A DNA stretch of 30,030 nucleotides from Actinocrinis sp035650855 (GTDB lineage: Bacteria; Actinomycetota; Actinomycetes; Streptomycetales; Catenulisporaceae), in the NCBI RefSeq assembly GCF_035650855.1, contig NZ_DASRGV010000103.1, positions 1 through 30,030 on the forward strand, given 5' to 3'. Numbering within the stretch: position 1 is the first letter of the stretch; each line of letters starts with the position of its first letter. The position numbers and the translations under genes are program-made. The notes under the pieces are model-generated. The model had not been told where the DNA came from. It made no database searches and saw nothing but the letters and a program-made list of their open reading frames with translations. This document shows, in pieces, positions 29,719-30,030 of the stretch.

Positions 29719-30030
29719 GCGGCCCTCCTCTCGGCAGTGCGCGGGATACGCGGGTGCTGGCGACCGGCCTTGATGCCGGAGGCGATAGTTCGGGCCGTCT
29801 CGCGCTCGTCCAGGCCCGCCTGCGCAGCTGCGCGGGACAGTTCGTCGATGGCGTCGGCTTCGGTCAGGTGACCGGTGGCGATGAGCTGGCCCAGGTTGAA
29901 AGCGGCACGGTTGAGGGCGTGGTTCCTGCCGCCTTCGGGGGCGCTGGCCACGTGCTCGGCTTCGCGGCGCAGTGCGGCCGGACCGTAGCCGGTGAGGCGT
30001 GCCACGGCCGGTGGTGCGGTGGTGCGGACT
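29715..30030 (-). CDS. C-terminal part of the element's primase (cut by window end)
   Basis: The frame is open to the window edge, so this is the 3' end of a longer gene. A GTG at 30005 could start a 96-aa protein, but it has no Shine-Dalgarno and the upstream codons remain open. The visible sequence ALRREAEHVASAPEGGRNHALNRAAFNLGQLIATGHLTEADAIDELSRAA through GLDERETARTIASGIKAGRQHPR is the typical C-terminal helical module of bifunctional primase/polymerase proteins of actinomycete elements. It would lie downstream of the Prim-Pol catalytic domain outside this window. The stop overlaps the start of the ATPase gene. Confidence 0.7.
   Translation of the reverse strand, partial: VRTTAPPAVARLTGYGPAALRREAEHVASAPEGGRNHALNRAAFNLGQLIATGHLTEADAIDELSRAAAQAGLDERETARTIASGIKAGRQHPRIPRTAERRAA

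Larger units (their letters stand above)
26560..30030. mobile_element. Left end of an integrative element (probable AICE), truncated by the window
   Basis: From the tRNA-Ala 3' end the content switches from conserved core genes to integrase, excisionase, DUF3987-like ATPase and primase, all on the minus strand and compactly packed. This int-xis-rep order next to a tRNA is the layout of actinomycete integrative and conjugative elements. No transfer (FtsK-like TraB) gene is visible within the window, so a phage-like satellite is also possible. Confidence 0.75.

Overview
The window comes from a high-GC, filamentous, sporulating actinomycete. The evidence is very strong third-position GC, many GTG starts, an almost canonical BldM developmental regulator, a long alanine-rich actinobacterial RNase E and Streptomyces-type -10 boxes (TAGRRT). 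Within that group a Streptomycetales or Catenulisporales relative is the best guess. That placement is inference, since no rRNA marker is present.

Region 1 (1-5402, + strand) holds bldM, guaB, guaB3 and glpD. It combines a developmental regulator, the IMP dehydrogenase of GTP synthesis, a CBS-less paralogue of it without the catalytic cysteine, and aerobic glycerol-3-phosphate dehydrogenase. Hairpins follow bldM and guaB3.

Region 2 (5413-17733, - strand) holds a tail-anchored hypothetical, proA, proB, a secreted GH87-like glucanase, obg, rpmA, rplU, rne and a TIGR03936/DUF2344 protein. This is the conserved ribosome/GTPase/proline block. The glucanase gene interrupts the usual obg-proB-proA order. 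Transcription runs rne > rplU-rpmA > (15-bp hairpin) > obg > glucanase > (12-bp hairpin) > proB > proA.

Region 3 (17822-21545, - strand) holds a lipoprotein whose 3' end lies in a 15-bp minisatellite, an SDR oxidoreductase, a thiol peroxidase of the glutathione peroxidase family and an M48 metallopeptidase. Two repeat sets sit upstream of the peroxidase.

Region 4 (21642-26559, + strand) holds two very small membrane proteins, nadD, a LytR_C-domain membrane protein, rsfS, a histidine-phosphatase protein and tRNA-Ala(GGC). The nadD/lytR and rsfS/phosphatase pairs overlap by 4 bp and are probably translationally coupled.

Region 5 (26560-30030, - strand) is the left end of an integrative element, probably an AICE, inserted at the 3' end of tRNA-Ala. 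Transcription runs primase C-terminus (cut by the window edge) > DUF3987-like ATPase > excisionase > tyrosine integrase. The ATPase-excisionase gap holds the most striking structure in the window: ten copies of a 9-bp iteron (about GCGAARNAA) arranged as a nested palindrome. The inner arms form a 21-bp hairpin, and the last iteron triplet also encodes the end and stop codon of the ATPase gene. It is a candidate replication origin or excision control element.
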